Shown here in pieces: positions 13,914 through 22,663 of a stretch of 27,515 nt of DNA. The DNA is taken from assembly GCA_041601945.1 (NCBI GenBank), contig JBFIHG010000033.1, positions 1 through 27,515 of the forward strand, given 5' to 3'. Every line of letters starts with the position of its first letter. Positions within the stretch are counted from its first letter, which is position 1. The notes beneath the pieces are model-generated. The model had not been told where the DNA came from. It ran no database searches and saw only the letters and a program-made list of their open reading frames with translations. The translations under genes and the position numbers were made by a program. This DNA is from JBFJKD01 sp041601945 (lineage in GTDB: Bacteria > Pseudomonadota > Gammaproteobacteria > Pseudomonadales > Porticoccaceae).

Positions 13914-15371
13914 ATGAATACCGTTGTCAACGAAATCAGTAAATTGCTCGGCGCAGAGAATGTCATTGCCGCTTCGGCAGAACGGGCTGCACCCTATCGA
14001 GAAAAAATTGAACGCATGCGTCGCGCGGTTAGCTACGACAAGGAAGCGCGGGAAATTATTGCCGTTGTGACACCTGGGAGTGCCGAGGAACTGCAGGGTA
14101 TTCTCAAACTGGTGGATGGCAAACCCGTCAAGCTCTGGACTATGCCGAACGCTGGCGGACTCGGTACAACACCGCCCCCGGAGTCTGGCGATATTGTGAT
14201 GCTCGACCTCATGCGCATGAACAAGATTCTCGAGGTGAATACCCCGGCCGCCTACGCCCTGGTAGAACCGGGCGTTACCTATGCACAACTGCAAAAATAT
14301 TTAGCCGACAACAAAATCCCGTTCTGGGTGGATGTGGATAAAAACAGCAGCCATTCCATCGCCGACAGCATCGGCGCGCGGGAGTTCGGCTACACCCCCT
14401 ACGGCGACCACCTGTTGATGCAGTGCGGCATGGAAGTGCTGCTGGCAAACGGCACCCTGGTGCGTACCGGCATGGGTGCCATGCCGGGCAGCGACACCTG
14501 GCAGCTGTTCAAATACGGTTACGGTCCCTACGTGGACGGTCTGTTCACCCAGTCCAATCTCGGTATCATTACCAAAATTGGCCTGTGGTTAATGCCTGCC
14601 CCGCCAGTCTACACACCGTTCACCATCCAGCTGGCCCACCCGGAAGCATTGGCCGCAACCGTCGACGCGCTACACTTTCTGCGCGTGAACATGTTGATTC
14701 CCAACACCATCGTTATCAGCGATGCCCGCCAGGAAGCGATTAATTTTGGCGGCGAGCCAGTCGACACGCAGTTGGCCCCGCAGGATCTGGCCAGTAAACA
14801 CCATATCGGCACCTGGAATGTATACGCCGCGCTGTACGGCATACAAGGTAACGTTGACGTAGTGTGGGGGGCGGTACAGGGCGCCATTGACGCGATCCCG
14901 GGGGCGGAGCTGAAAACCGCAGCGGACATGGGGGACAATCCAGTCTGGAATGGCCGCGAACAGGCCATGCGCGGACAGGTCAACGCAACTCCAGCGCCCG
15001 CCGATTTCGGACAGGTACGCCTTACGCTCGGTGCGGCCATCGAAGGCAGTGACGCAACGGGCCTGAGCAACGCCGTGCAGGCCATTGCCGATAAACAGGG
15101 TGTCAGCGCGTTTACTGAATTTGCCATTACCTGGCGCACCATGTTGGCTCGCGTCAGCGTGCCTTACCTGCAGAGTGATGCGGACAGCCTGGAAAAAGCC
15201 AGGGAATGCGCGCGCGCCATACTGACCGAACTGGCGGAACAGGGCTACGGCGCAACCCATGCCGACTCCGATATATTGCTGGAAGCCACCAGGTCTTTCA
15301 CCCACGCCGGCATTGTCGACCTGCAACAACGGGTAAAGACCGCGCTCGATCCCAACGCGGTTTTTGGTTAG
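13914..15371 (+). CDS. VAO-family paralogue with degenerate active site
   Basis: This 485-residue protein is plainly homologous to the flavoprotein at 8654-10225. Shared blocks are EPGVTY at 118-123, GYTPYGDHLLMQCGMEV at 159-175, TGMGAMPGS and YVDGLFTQSNLGIITKIGLWLM near 206-227. The FAD fold is therefore likely kept. The catalytic positions are not: the YGEYR of the first copy is YGATH (T448, H449) here, the AYGG region is GLGTT (near residues 83-86), and the FAD-linking region GGGGH is LGAAI (372-376). The cap domain is also shorter. It cannot bind a phenolate as VAO or PchF do and probably holds FAD non-covalently, if at all. It lies 38 nt after the small decarboxylase gene. It could be an enzyme with a new substrate, a partner or chaperone of the first copy, or a decaying duplicate. 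The intact frame argues against simple decay. Confidence 0.88.
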   Translation: MNTVVNEISKLLGAENVIAASAERAAPYREKIERMRRAVSYDKEAREIIAVVTPGSAEELQGILKLVDGKPVKLWTMPNAGGLGTTPPPESGDIVMLDLMRMNKILEVNTPAAYALVEPGVTYAQLQKYLADNKIPFWVDVDKNSSHSIADSIGAREFGYTPYGDHLLMQCGMEVLLANGTLVRTGMGAMPGSDTWQLFKYGYGPYVDGLFTQSNLGIITKIGLWLMPAPPVYTPFTIQLAHPEALAATVDALHFLRVNMLIPNTIVISDARQEAINFGGEPVDTQLAPQDLASKHHIGTWNVYAALYGIQGNVDVVWGAVQGAIDAIPGAELKTAADMGDNPVWNGREQAMRGQVNATPAPADFGQVRLTLGAAIEGSDATGLSNAVQAIADKQGVSAFTEFAITWRTMLARVSVPYLQSDADSLEKARECARAILTELAEQGYGATHADSDILLEATRSFTHAGIVDLQQRVKTALDPNAVFG

Positions 15372-15468
15372 TACCTGTACGCCAGTTAGCCAGTGGTGTT
15401 TAACACTGCCAACTGCTCATAGCTCCCTGGTTAATGGCCGTCGGGGAAATTTTGATTATTTTAACGAA

Positions 15469-15486
15469 CAATAATTTTCATTATTG
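15469..15486. repeat. AT-rich inverted repeat between the catabolic operon and the CMD gene
   Basis: CAATAAT and ATTATTG form a perfect 7-bp stem around TTTC, 98 nt after the stop of the VAO paralogue and 79 nt before the next start. It is too AT-rich to be a good terminator, so an operator is as likely. Nothing else stands out in 15372-15564. Confidence 0.35.
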
Positions 15487-15564
15487 ACCGGCCTTCAAAG
15501 CGCACCGTTGCGTTTATGACAGTTTGGTTTTCCTTGCCGTTTTGTTAACTGTGGGTGACTCACT

Positions 15565-16410
15565 ATGCATAACAAAACAACTCCTCCACCGGGCGCTGAT
15601 AACAACAGCGATGTACCGCAGGCGGATCATATTGTACGTCGTCAACGGGGGCTGGGAGTTATTAAAACACTCACCGCCACGGATAATTCGGAAGCCTTTG
15701 CCCGGAAACTAGAGGCCGATAACGGTGCACTAGGGTCCTTTGTTCTCGATTTTGTGATGGGTGATCTCTGGAGTCGCGACCAGCTAAGCCGGCGCGATAG
15801 AAATTTGATCGTATTGGCGATACTTGGCGCTCTGCATCAAACCAACCAGCTCGCCAACTTTGTGCGGGCCGGGATAAACCACGGACTGACGCCAGAAGAA
15901 ATACGCGAAGTAATGATTCATCTCAGCGCCTACGCGGGCTTTCCCCGAGCGTTGGACGCTATGGCCGAGACCAATCGGCAGTTGACCGCACTGGGTCACG
16001 CGCCGGATGCGGAAGGCTTGCCAGGGTCAGAACGGTTGAGCAATGCACAACGTCGCGCCCGCGGCGCGGAAGTGATGGGCCGCCTGTCCGGCAACGACGC
16101 AGCCGATCCCGACGAAGTATTAAACGCTCTAGCGGGAAAACTCGGCCCCATTGGTGCGTACGGCATCGACTTTGTATTTGGTGAAGTGTGGGCGCGCCCA
16201 CAATTATCGCGTCGCGACCGTAGCCTGATTGTGATCTCGATCCTCACCGCGCTGGGTTGCACGGAAGAACTGGATATTCACATACCTGCCGCGGCGCGCC
16301 ACGGGTTGACCAAAATCGAACTGGAAGAACTTATGCTCACCGCGCTCGCTTACGCAGGTGCGCCACGGGCAGTGGAGGGTATGCGCAAAGTCGTGGAGCA
16401 CGCCGAATAG
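15565..16410 (+). CDS. Tandem-domain carboxymuconolactone decarboxylase family protein
   Basis: This 281-residue protein contains two copies of the CMD domain (PF02627). Copy one spans about residues 45-135 and contains LSRRDRNLIVLAILGAL, LTPEEIREVMIHLSAYAGFPRALDAM. Copy two spans about 185-275 and contains LSRRDRSLIVISILTALG, then a Glu-rich segment and YAGAPRAVEGM. No AhpD-type CxxC pair is present in either, so a peroxidase role is unlikely. Single-domain PcaC decarboxylates gamma-carboxymuconolactone in the protocatechuate branch. Two-domain proteins are common, poorly assigned relatives. The first 40 residues are polar and look disordered. It has its own 193-nt upstream gap and may be a separate transcription unit of the same locus. 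ATG 15565 follows GGGTGA. Confidence 0.85.
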   Translation: MHNKTTPPPGADNNSDVPQADHIVRRQRGLGVIKTLTATDNSEAFARKLEADNGALGSFVLDFVMGDLWSRDQLSRRDRNLIVLAILGALHQTNQLANFVRAGINHGLTPEEIREVMIHLSAYAGFPRALDAMAETNRQLTALGHAPDAEGLPGSERLSNAQRRARGAEVMGRLSGNDAADPDEVLNALAGKLGPIGAYGIDFVFGEVWARPQLSRRDRSLIVISILTALGCTEELDIHIPAAARHGLTKIELEELMLTALAYAGAPRAVEGMRKVVEHAE

Positions 16411-16421
16411 GACTGCAATTC

Positions 16422-16436
16422 GCAAACTGTTTTTGC
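16422..16436. other. Small hairpin between convergent genes
   Basis: GCAAA at 16422-16426 and TTTGC at 16432-16436 form a short stem between the convergent CMD and sulfotransferase genes. No strong U-tract follows on either strand, so a terminator role is uncertain. Confidence 0.25.
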
Positions 16437-16500
16437 AAATCGTTTTCTAACTGAACAAGTTAATCGTACTGCCTGGCACCGCCGCATACCTTTGGTGCAA

Positions 16501-17166
16501 TTATTCCGCGGGGGTACCTAGCCCCTTGTGGAACTCCTCCTTGGTGTTGGAGCGCGGAAAGGGTTCGGAAGGTTCGGGCACGTCCAGAAACTCACATAAC
16601 GGCGCCCAGCCTTGCTTAACTTCGTAAACTAAAAGGTTTTCCGGAGCGACTACCCGCTGCACTTCCGCATTGTGCCGGTTATACACATCGATGCAGTGTT
16701 GTCGATCCTGCAACTTACGCTGAAACACACGATCGACGATGATAGTTTTAGCCAGCACAATTTGCGCCACCGTCACAGCGGGAGTGCCTTCGGGTAATTG
16801 AGGTTCAGTCGCTCCGTTGGGGAACGCCGCGCCGATCGCCGTAAATATGGTTTCAACAATACTGTCGTACCAGGCATCCGGGTCACGCACGCTAAGCAAT
16901 ACCCTGGCCCGCGGATAGTATTCGACCAGCTCGCGCCAAAAGTAGGCACAGGGCCAATCCACAACCGAACGATAACCCGCGAGAAAAGTTGGCCAGTCGG
17001 GGGATTCTTCACCCCGGGCTAACCGTGTCCAGGTCTCCGCGTGACCGGGATGAGCAAACACATCCCGCATGTGGTAGCAATTGGCAAAGCCCAGTTGTTG
17101 TAGCGCAAACTTTAACGACAGCGTACCAGTACGACCAAAACCGGCGCCGATCACTTCTATGGCCAT
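16501..17166 (-). CDS. Sulfotransferase-family protein (Sulfotransfer_4-like)
   Basis: This 221-residue protein has the 5'-phosphosulfate loop GAGFGRTGTLSLKFALQQL at residues 7-25 and a 3'-phosphate binding segment LLSVRDPDAWYDSI in the middle. Both are typical of the small P-loop sulfotransferase-like family often annotated as Sulfotransfer_4 (PF17784). Members are widespread in marine bacteria and mostly without known substrates, so true PAPS-dependent sulfation is unproven. In this setting a phenolic acceptor is conceivable but speculative. AGGAGG sits 6 nt before ATG 17164-17166, a strong ribosome site. It is transcribed divergently from the GST gene across a 189-bp region with a palindromic operator candidate and is convergent with the CMD gene. 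Confidence 0.85.
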   Translation of the reverse strand: MAIEVIGAGFGRTGTLSLKFALQQLGFANCYHMRDVFAHPGHAETWTRLARGEESPDWPTFLAGYRSVVDWPCAYFWRELVEYYPRARVLLSVRDPDAWYDSIVETIFTAIGAAFPNGATEPQLPEGTPAVTVAQIVLAKTIIVDRVFQRKLQDRQHCIDVYNRHNAEVQRVVAPENLLVYEVKQGWAPLCEFLDVPEPSEPFPRSNTKEEFHKGLGTPAE

Positions 17167-17247
17167 ATGAATCCTCCTCGCAACGACAACACCGGATACC
17201 AGCGAGCATTACATACACCCACCGCTACTACGCATTGCCCTGGCGGT

Positions 17248-17274
17248 TTGACAGTCAGTAGCGAACGATATACT
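17248..17274 (+). promoter_or_regulatory. Candidate promoter for the glutathione S-transferase gene
   Basis: TTGACA (perfect consensus) at 17248-17253 and TATACT at 17269-17274 (five of six) are 15 nt apart, two short of the optimum. The -10 lies inside the palindrome at 17268-17286. Short-spaced promoters overlapping a palindrome are typical of MerR-type activation or of simple repression, and the sequence alone does not decide. Confidence 0.45.
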
Positions 17275-17286
17275 GCTCCAGTATAT
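17268..17286. promoter_or_regulatory. 19-bp palindromic operator candidate
   Basis: Perfect 8-bp arms ATATACTG and CAGTATAT flank a CTC spacer in the divergent region between the sulfotransferase and GST genes, overlapping the candidate GST -10. The size and symmetry suit a dimeric repressor or a MerR-type regulator. Confidence 0.55.
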
Positions 17287-17355
17287 TACGATCCTTAGCG
17301 TCTAGTGAACAGACGTAACACGGACTACCCTGATTTACGCTAGGGAGAAAACAGC

Positions 17356-18060
17356 ATGGACTATCAGAAAATTAAACTGTACCACTATCCGGCGACGCGC
17401 AGTGCGCGGGTCAAGTGGGCGTTGCACGAAACCGTTGGCGACGACTTTGAAGTGGAAGTTGTGCCCCTGTACGAGGGCGCGCAGTACGACGAAAATTATT
17501 TACACAAAAATCCCAATCACAGTGTCCCCACACTTGAAATAACATTTTCTGACGGCTCGCACAGGTACATGGCCGAAAGCGGGGCTATGGTGGCGATGCT
17601 GGCGGATGCGTTCCCGGACAAACAACTGGCACCACCGGCTAACGCGCTGTCGTTGGCGCGCGCGGATTATTTACAGATGTTGTATTTTGGGGCTTCGTGG
17701 ATGGATATGATGCTGTGGCAAATCCGCATTCACGAACACGTTTTGCCCACGCCCGAGCGGGATGCACGCACCATCGCTCGCTACCGAAGCAAATTTATTG
17801 ATGAAGTCGAACCGCAACTCGTAGCGCGTCTCGCGAAATCCAAATATATATGTGGCGACAAGTTTTCCGCTGCGGACTGCATTATTGGTCACAATGTCAC
17901 CTGGGCGCGGGCCTACGGCCTGTGTCAAAACGCGATTTTCGGCGCCTATTTGTCGCGACTATCGAAGCGTCCGGCATTTATTAGCGCCTTCGCGGATGTC
18001 GATCAATTTCAACTGGCCGTGCCGGACGGCAAATCTCTCGTTACAAAATTTACGGGCTAA
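17356..18060 (+). CDS. Glutathione S-transferase family protein
   Basis: This 234-residue protein has an N-terminal thioredoxin-like domain: KLYHYPATRSARVKWALHE with the catalytic Ser/Thr-Arg-Ser region near residues 14-17, NPNHSVPTLE with the cis-proline, and the AESGAM glutathione gamma-glutamyl binding element. An all-helical C-terminal domain follows, with the N-capping motif KFSAADCIIG. It would be cytoplasmic and conjugate glutathione to electrophiles or isomerise ring-cleavage products, as GSTs in aromatic clusters sometimes do. GGGAGA precedes ATG 17356. Its end faces the glutathionylspermidine gene with only 17 bp between them. The substrate is unknown. Confidence 0.9.
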   Translation: MDYQKIKLYHYPATRSARVKWALHETVGDDFEVEVVPLYEGAQYDENYLHKNPNHSVPTLEITFSDGSHRYMAESGAMVAMLADAFPDKQLAPPANALSLARADYLQMLYFGASWMDMMLWQIRIHEHVLPTPERDARTIARYRSKFIDEVEPQLVARLAKSKYICGDKFSAADCIIGHNVTWARAYGLCQNAIFGAYLSRLSKRPAFISAFADVDQFQLAVPDGKSLVTKFTG

Positions 18061-18077
18061 GCAGGTTCTGGCAACGA

Positions 18078-19997
18078 TTAATCTTCAGCTTGCTCGGATT
18101 CGTGCGCCATAAATTCTTTATCGGAGACAAACCGAAAGGCCATGCAATCACTGTTCTTACCGATAATCATGGACGGATCGACACGCAGGCAGCTGCCCGA
18201 GTACACGCCTGCAGCGGTGAACGTGCACACCTGCACGTAGTATCCATTCACAAAAGGTAATGGAAATAATTGCTGGTAGATCTGATCCTGGGACCCAAAT
18301 CCGCCCCCGGTCGCTTCAATAACGCCCTCGCTCTCGTCCACCAACTGAATGTTTTCACCGCAACGCCCCACGATGGGCTTGCTGACATAGCCACTGGCAA
18401 GCAGGTCATCGTTAAGCTCGAAGTCGGTGTTGAGTAGCAGTGGATGGTTGGGAAATAACGACCAGAGCACGGGCAAAATCGCCTTGTTGCTCGGTATCAG
18501 CGTCCATAGCGGTTCAAATACCATCACCTTGTCCCGCAACAACACATCCGATAAGCGCGGCGTGCGACCTTCTATCCAGTGTGGCTCGTAGGTCTGACGA
18601 GCCAGTTCATCGGCCTCACATTCTGCGCGCAGCTGATCGAGGGCCGTTTCCCACGACCAGGTTTTCCACACCCAACTGACTTGCTCACCTTCGGCGTCCA
18701 GAATATTGCCCGACGCATCCCACACCAGCCCTTCGAGACCGGTAACGATGCGACAGCGGATGCCGGCCGCTCTGAGGGTCTCCTTCATAAATAAGGCGTG
18801 ATATTTTTCTTCCGCATCATCGTCGCGCAAAATATGCAGTAAGCCATCGGCATTGCTGTTGCGCCACGCCTGCACCAGATCGCCAAATAATTCGCGCCCC
18901 GCATCATCGCCCTCGTCGGCGCCGAAATGCCGCGCCCACTTGCCCTGAATCTTGCCGCACTCCATAAAACAGGACGCCGAATCACAGTTGTACTCGTACA
19001 CCTTCAGCCCCTGGTCGGTCATGGCGAAATCGAAACGACTGGTAATCAGTTGATTGAGACGGTTATCCCAGGATTGCCGTATTTTTGGCAAAATAGCCCG
19101 TGGCAAATTAAATTTTTCTAATAGCTCAGGGCGTTCCAGCACGTAATCTGTGGCGTGCATAAACAGGCCATGCAGATCATTGGTGGCGCGCTCCAGCTCC
19201 CGCTGCGCCGTTGCGGAGGCGACGTAATAGCGGTACTGGTCCGCCTCCACGCTGGTGAGTTTATGGCCCCCCATCATCTCCACATAAGCGAGCTCGTCCT
19301 CGTTGGCCACATTGAGCCAGGTTTTTTCCGCCTGCCCGTGCTGCGCTACCACGCGACTTTGCAGAGCGAACAGTTTACCCTCGACGTTAGCGCTCGGTTC
19401 GGCAAATTCGACAGCCTCCGTTTGTGTGACCCAACCGAGAATCGTGGCGTCACTGTAGGAACACTCCAGCCAGTAATCGCCATCTCCGGTTACCTTGGCG
19501 CGCAGCTCGCGGCTGTAGGACTGGCCCGCTGGCCACACAACATGTCCAACGTTTTGTTCGGCAATGCGCAGGCGGTCTGCAAAGACTTCGGTAATCACCG
19601 CGACGTGTCCCGTGTGGTGAAATTCACCCCCTTCTTCCCATATCAGTAAACTGCCGGGCTGCGGATGCCCCCGCGAACCGTTGCGAAATGCCTGCAGTGG
19701 CAAGCGGGTGTTAGTGGCCAACTCCCGCACTGAGCGCAACGCAAAAATGTCGTAGGCCATTGCCACGTCGTCAAAAATGTACCCTTTGTTGATGTACATC
19801 CAGCGCCGGGCAAATTCCACGCATTGCCATTTGTAACCCATGTAAATGCCATCGACGTAGTTGCGAAACGAGCTGCGCCGGGGATAATCCTGGTCGGACG
19901 CGGAATCGTAATCCGAAGAATAAACAGCCACACCACCGGGTGCGTAGCCCAGCAGGGTGCCAAATGGCGCGCGGGGGGATGCGATAGTTTTCGACAA
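18078..19997 (-). CDS. gss: Bifunctional glutathionylspermidine synthetase/amidase
   Basis: This 639-residue protein aligns along its whole length with E. coli GspSA. The N-terminal CHAP amidase domain has Cys59 in KWQCVEFARRW and His131 in HHTGHVAVI, at the same numbers as the E. coli catalytic pair. The C-terminal ATP-grasp synthetase carries KVYEYNCDSASC, VWKTWSWETALDQ, FEPLWTLIPSNKAILPVLWSLFP and KPIVGRCGENI. It joins glutathione to spermidine and also cleaves the conjugate. The start is TTG at 19995-19997: a stop codon lies five codons upstream and no ATG or GTG intervenes, the start matches the E. coli N-terminus, and AGG lies 9 nt before it. A rare start suggests low expression. It is convergent with the GST gene. 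The 287 bp between its start and the RND gene hold no feature I can name. Confidence 0.95.
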   Translation of the reverse strand: MSKTIASPRAPFGTLLGYAPGGVAVYSSDYDSASDQDYPRRSSFRNYVDGIYMGYKWQCVEFARRWMYINKGYIFDDVAMAYDIFALRSVRELATNTRLPLQAFRNGSRGHPQPGSLLIWEEGGEFHHTGHVAVITEVFADRLRIAEQNVGHVVWPAGQSYSRELRAKVTGDGDYWLECSYSDATILGWVTQTEAVEFAEPSANVEGKLFALQSRVVAQHGQAEKTWLNVANEDELAYVEMMGGHKLTSVEADQYRYYVASATAQRELERATNDLHGLFMHATDYVLERPELLEKFNLPRAILPKIRQSWDNRLNQLITSRFDFAMTDQGLKVYEYNCDSASCFMECGKIQGKWARHFGADEGDDAGRELFGDLVQAWRNSNADGLLHILRDDDAEEKYHALFMKETLRAAGIRCRIVTGLEGLVWDASGNILDAEGEQVSWVWKTWSWETALDQLRAECEADELARQTYEPHWIEGRTPRLSDVLLRDKVMVFEPLWTLIPSNKAILPVLWSLFPNHPLLLNTDFELNDDLLASGYVSKPIVGRCGENIQLVDESEGVIEATGGGFGSQDQIYQQLFPLPFVNGYYVQVCTFTAAGVYSGSCLRVDPSMIIGKNSDCMAFRFVSDKEFMAHESEQAED

Positions 19998-20284
19998 ACG
20001 GGTTAACCTCTAACCAACTACAACGACCATGATAACTGCCCGGCCACATTTATAAAAATGGCTTTTTTTTCACAACACCGAAATTATTGGGACGTTACTT
20101 ATACTCGGGGATACCGATGCTCAGCTACCACCATTTTTCCATTCGACAGACGAACCGAGGTGCAACACGGACTGTAAAACCTTTGCGTGATGTGCGACGC
20201 GGCCAGGAATTCCATTTTCCGACCGCAACATCGTCCTGCGCATAAAATCAACAGTCGCGTTTTTTACGCTCCGAGCACGCGGAT

Positions 20285-22651
20285 TTATTGTGCAGATTTT
20301 TCGACTCTGGCTTTGGGTTTTACCAACCAGGCGGCCATGGCGGGCATCAGGAATATCGCGCCCAACATGTTCACAAAAAACATATAGGCAAGCAGGATAC
20401 CCATGTCGGACTGGAACTTGAGATCCGACCACCACCAGGTGGCGACACCAACACTCATGGTTACCGACGTAAAGATCACCGCCATACCCACATCTTTAAG
20501 GGAGTGGTAATAGGACTCTACCAAGGACGTACCCTCATCGAGATGGGCCTTCATTCTGGCGAACAGATAAATACCATAGTCCACGCCGACACCGACACCC
20601 AGAGCGAGTACCGGCAGGGTGGATATTTTCAGACCAATACCCAGATGCACCATCACCGCGTTGGCAAAGTAAGCGACCAGTCCCAGCGGCACCACGATAC
20701 ATAGCGCCGCGCGCAGGGACATAAACGTCAGATAACAAAACAAACCCACTGCGCTAAACAAAATCAGCGAGATTTTCAGCTGTGCGCCCGCCACCATTTC
20801 GTTGGTTGCCGCCATGATGCCGCCATTCCCCATACCCAGCAGAAACTCTACATCCGGATTGGTGTTGCTGGCATTAAACGCTTTAACCGCGTCAGTGACC
20901 GTTTGTAGCGTGTCGGCTTTGTGGTCGCCGGTATAAATCGTGACGGGCATGGTGCTACAGTCGTTGGAAAATAACGCTTGCGAAAACTCCACCCGGTAAA
21001 TATTGGCAGAAATCATCTGCGAATTGCGCGGAATGCCAAAAAATTTCGGGTTGGCTTCATAGTTACCAATGTTGCGCTCGCGAATCACTTGCGACAGGGC
21101 TTTCACAGACCTTACGCCGGGCACATTTTCCATTGCCCAGACAAAATCGTCGATAGTACGCATCACACCAAAGTCGACACAAACTTCTTCGCGATTGCCT
21201 TTGGCAAGCACAATGATCTCGTCGAGACCGACATTAAACTTCGCATCGATGGTGCGAATATCCTGATTATACAGGGCGTCCGGCCAGAACTCCGGCGCAC
21301 CGGTTTCGGCATCGCCCACCACCAGCTGTCCTTCCATACGATAGCCGTAAACGGCCATAACCACACCGACACCCAGAATCACTACGGCCTTGCGCGGCGT
21401 CGCCATAGTCGACAACCATTTCCAGAAAGGGTGATCAAGCCCGCTCACCGCCCGTTCGGCTCTGGCAACTTCCCGCGCATTCAACGTGGTATAAGACAGC
21501 AAGATCGGCAGCATAAGTTTGTTGGTAACCAGCATCACCGCCACGCCGATACTGGCGGTAATACCCAGCTCCTGAATGATCGGAATGTCGATTAACATAA
21601 TCACCGCAAAACCGACGGCATCCGATATCAGCGCCGTGGCGCCGGGAATAAACAGTTTATAAAAAGCCGAACGGGCCGCATCGACGGGGCTCTGTCCCTC
21701 CACGACGCCAACCCGCCATACATTGGTCATTTGCACCGCGTGACTCACGCCAATGGCGAGGATTAAAAACGGCACCAAAATCGACAGCGGATCAATACCG
21801 AAGCCGAGCAACTTGACCAGGCCCAGCTGCCACAATACCGCTACCAGTGCGGTGGAAATAGCCGCTAACGCCAGCTTCCAGGAACCCGCAAAAAAGATCA
21901 GGAATAAAATGGTGATCAGTAGCGCGATGCCAAAAAACAGGATAACGCCCTCGGCTCCGTCGATGATGTCGCCGATAAATGGCGCAAAACCGATAATGCG
22001 AATATCGATATGCTCAGAGGTGTAACGGACCCGCAAATCTTCGAGCATGGTCGCAAATTGCTCGTAATCGATATGCTCGCCGGTAACTGGATCGTATTCC
22101 ACCAGGTCGGCAACAACCAGGGCACCGGAAAAATCGGTTGCCACGGTTTTACCAATTTCACTGGACTTAAACAGATTGCCCTTAACCCGCTCAATGTCCT
22201 CCATGGTGGGCGTAAAATCTGCCGGCACGATACGCGAACCGGTAAAGCCCTCCTCGCTGACGGCCACGTAATTTACATTGGGAGTGAACAACGACGTCAC
22301 GGTGCGCGCGTCTACCCCCTCCATCACCAGAACTTCGGCGGTGACTTGATCCAAAATTTGAAAAAATTCTGGATTAAACATATCGCCGCGTTTGTCTTCT
22401 ATAAAAACCGTGACCCGATTAGCGCCACCGAACTCAGCGCGAAAATCCAGGTAGGTGGCCATATAGGGATGGGTCAGGGGCAGGCTTTTGTCAAACCCTG
22501 GCGACAGGCGCTGATTGAGGCCCTGGTAACCGAGCAGCACTGTTATGACTGCCACCAGAATCAAAATCGGCAGGCGGTACCGCAGCAAAAAATTGGCAGT
22601 GGAATCGGAAATGGTGTGCAGAAAGCCCGCGTGCTGTTGTGCGTGTTCCAT
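20285..22651 (-). CDS. RND-superfamily (MMPL-type) membrane exporter
   Basis: This 788-residue permease has the layout of MMPL/HpnN-like RND proteins: TM1 near residues 26-44, a large periplasmic domain, a five-helix bundle from about 236 (ILFFGIALLITILFLIFF and FGIDPLSILVPFLILAIGVSHAVQMTNV), then a repeat of the whole pattern with LPVLALGVGVGVDYGIYLFARMKAH in the second half. Such proteins move hydrophobic or lipid-like molecules from the inner membrane toward the periplasm using the proton gradient. It is the last gene of a leftward operon, 12 nt after the YCF48-like gene. The combination with DUF1302 and DUF1329 proteins suggests an envelope-spanning route rather than classic tripartite drug efflux, since no membrane-fusion protein is encoded. 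Cargo is unknown. Confidence 0.9.
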   Translation of the reverse strand: MEHAQQHAGFLHTISDSTANFLLRYRLPILILVAVITVLLGYQGLNQRLSPGFDKSLPLTHPYMATYLDFRAEFGGANRVTVFIEDKRGDMFNPEFFQILDQVTAEVLVMEGVDARTVTSLFTPNVNYVAVSEEGFTGSRIVPADFTPTMEDIERVKGNLFKSSEIGKTVATDFSGALVVADLVEYDPVTGEHIDYEQFATMLEDLRVRYTSEHIDIRIIGFAPFIGDIIDGAEGVILFFGIALLITILFLIFFAGSWKLALAAISTALVAVLWQLGLVKLLGFGIDPLSILVPFLILAIGVSHAVQMTNVWRVGVVEGQSPVDAARSAFYKLFIPGATALISDAVGFAVIMLIDIPIIQELGITASIGVAVMLVTNKLMLPILLSYTTLNAREVARAERAVSGLDHPFWKWLSTMATPRKAVVILGVGVVMAVYGYRMEGQLVVGDAETGAPEFWPDALYNQDIRTIDAKFNVGLDEIIVLAKGNREEVCVDFGVMRTIDDFVWAMENVPGVRSVKALSQVIRERNIGNYEANPKFFGIPRNSQMISANIYRVEFSQALFSNDCSTMPVTIYTGDHKADTLQTVTDAVKAFNASNTNPDVEFLLGMGNGGIMAATNEMVAGAQLKISLILFSAVGLFCYLTFMSLRAALCIVVPLGLVAYFANAVMVHLGIGLKISTLPVLALGVGVGVDYGIYLFARMKAHLDEGTSLVESYYHSLKDVGMAVIFTSVTMSVGVATWWWSDLKFQSDMGILLAYMFFVNMLGAIFLMPAMAAWLVKPKARVEKSAQ

Positions 22652-22663
22652 ATAAAGCTCTAC

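Noticed and set aside
15469..15486. A rho-independent terminator after the VAO paralogue
   Set aside because: The stem is only A/T-rich with one G-C pair at its base and has no U-tract, so it is listed as a repeat only.
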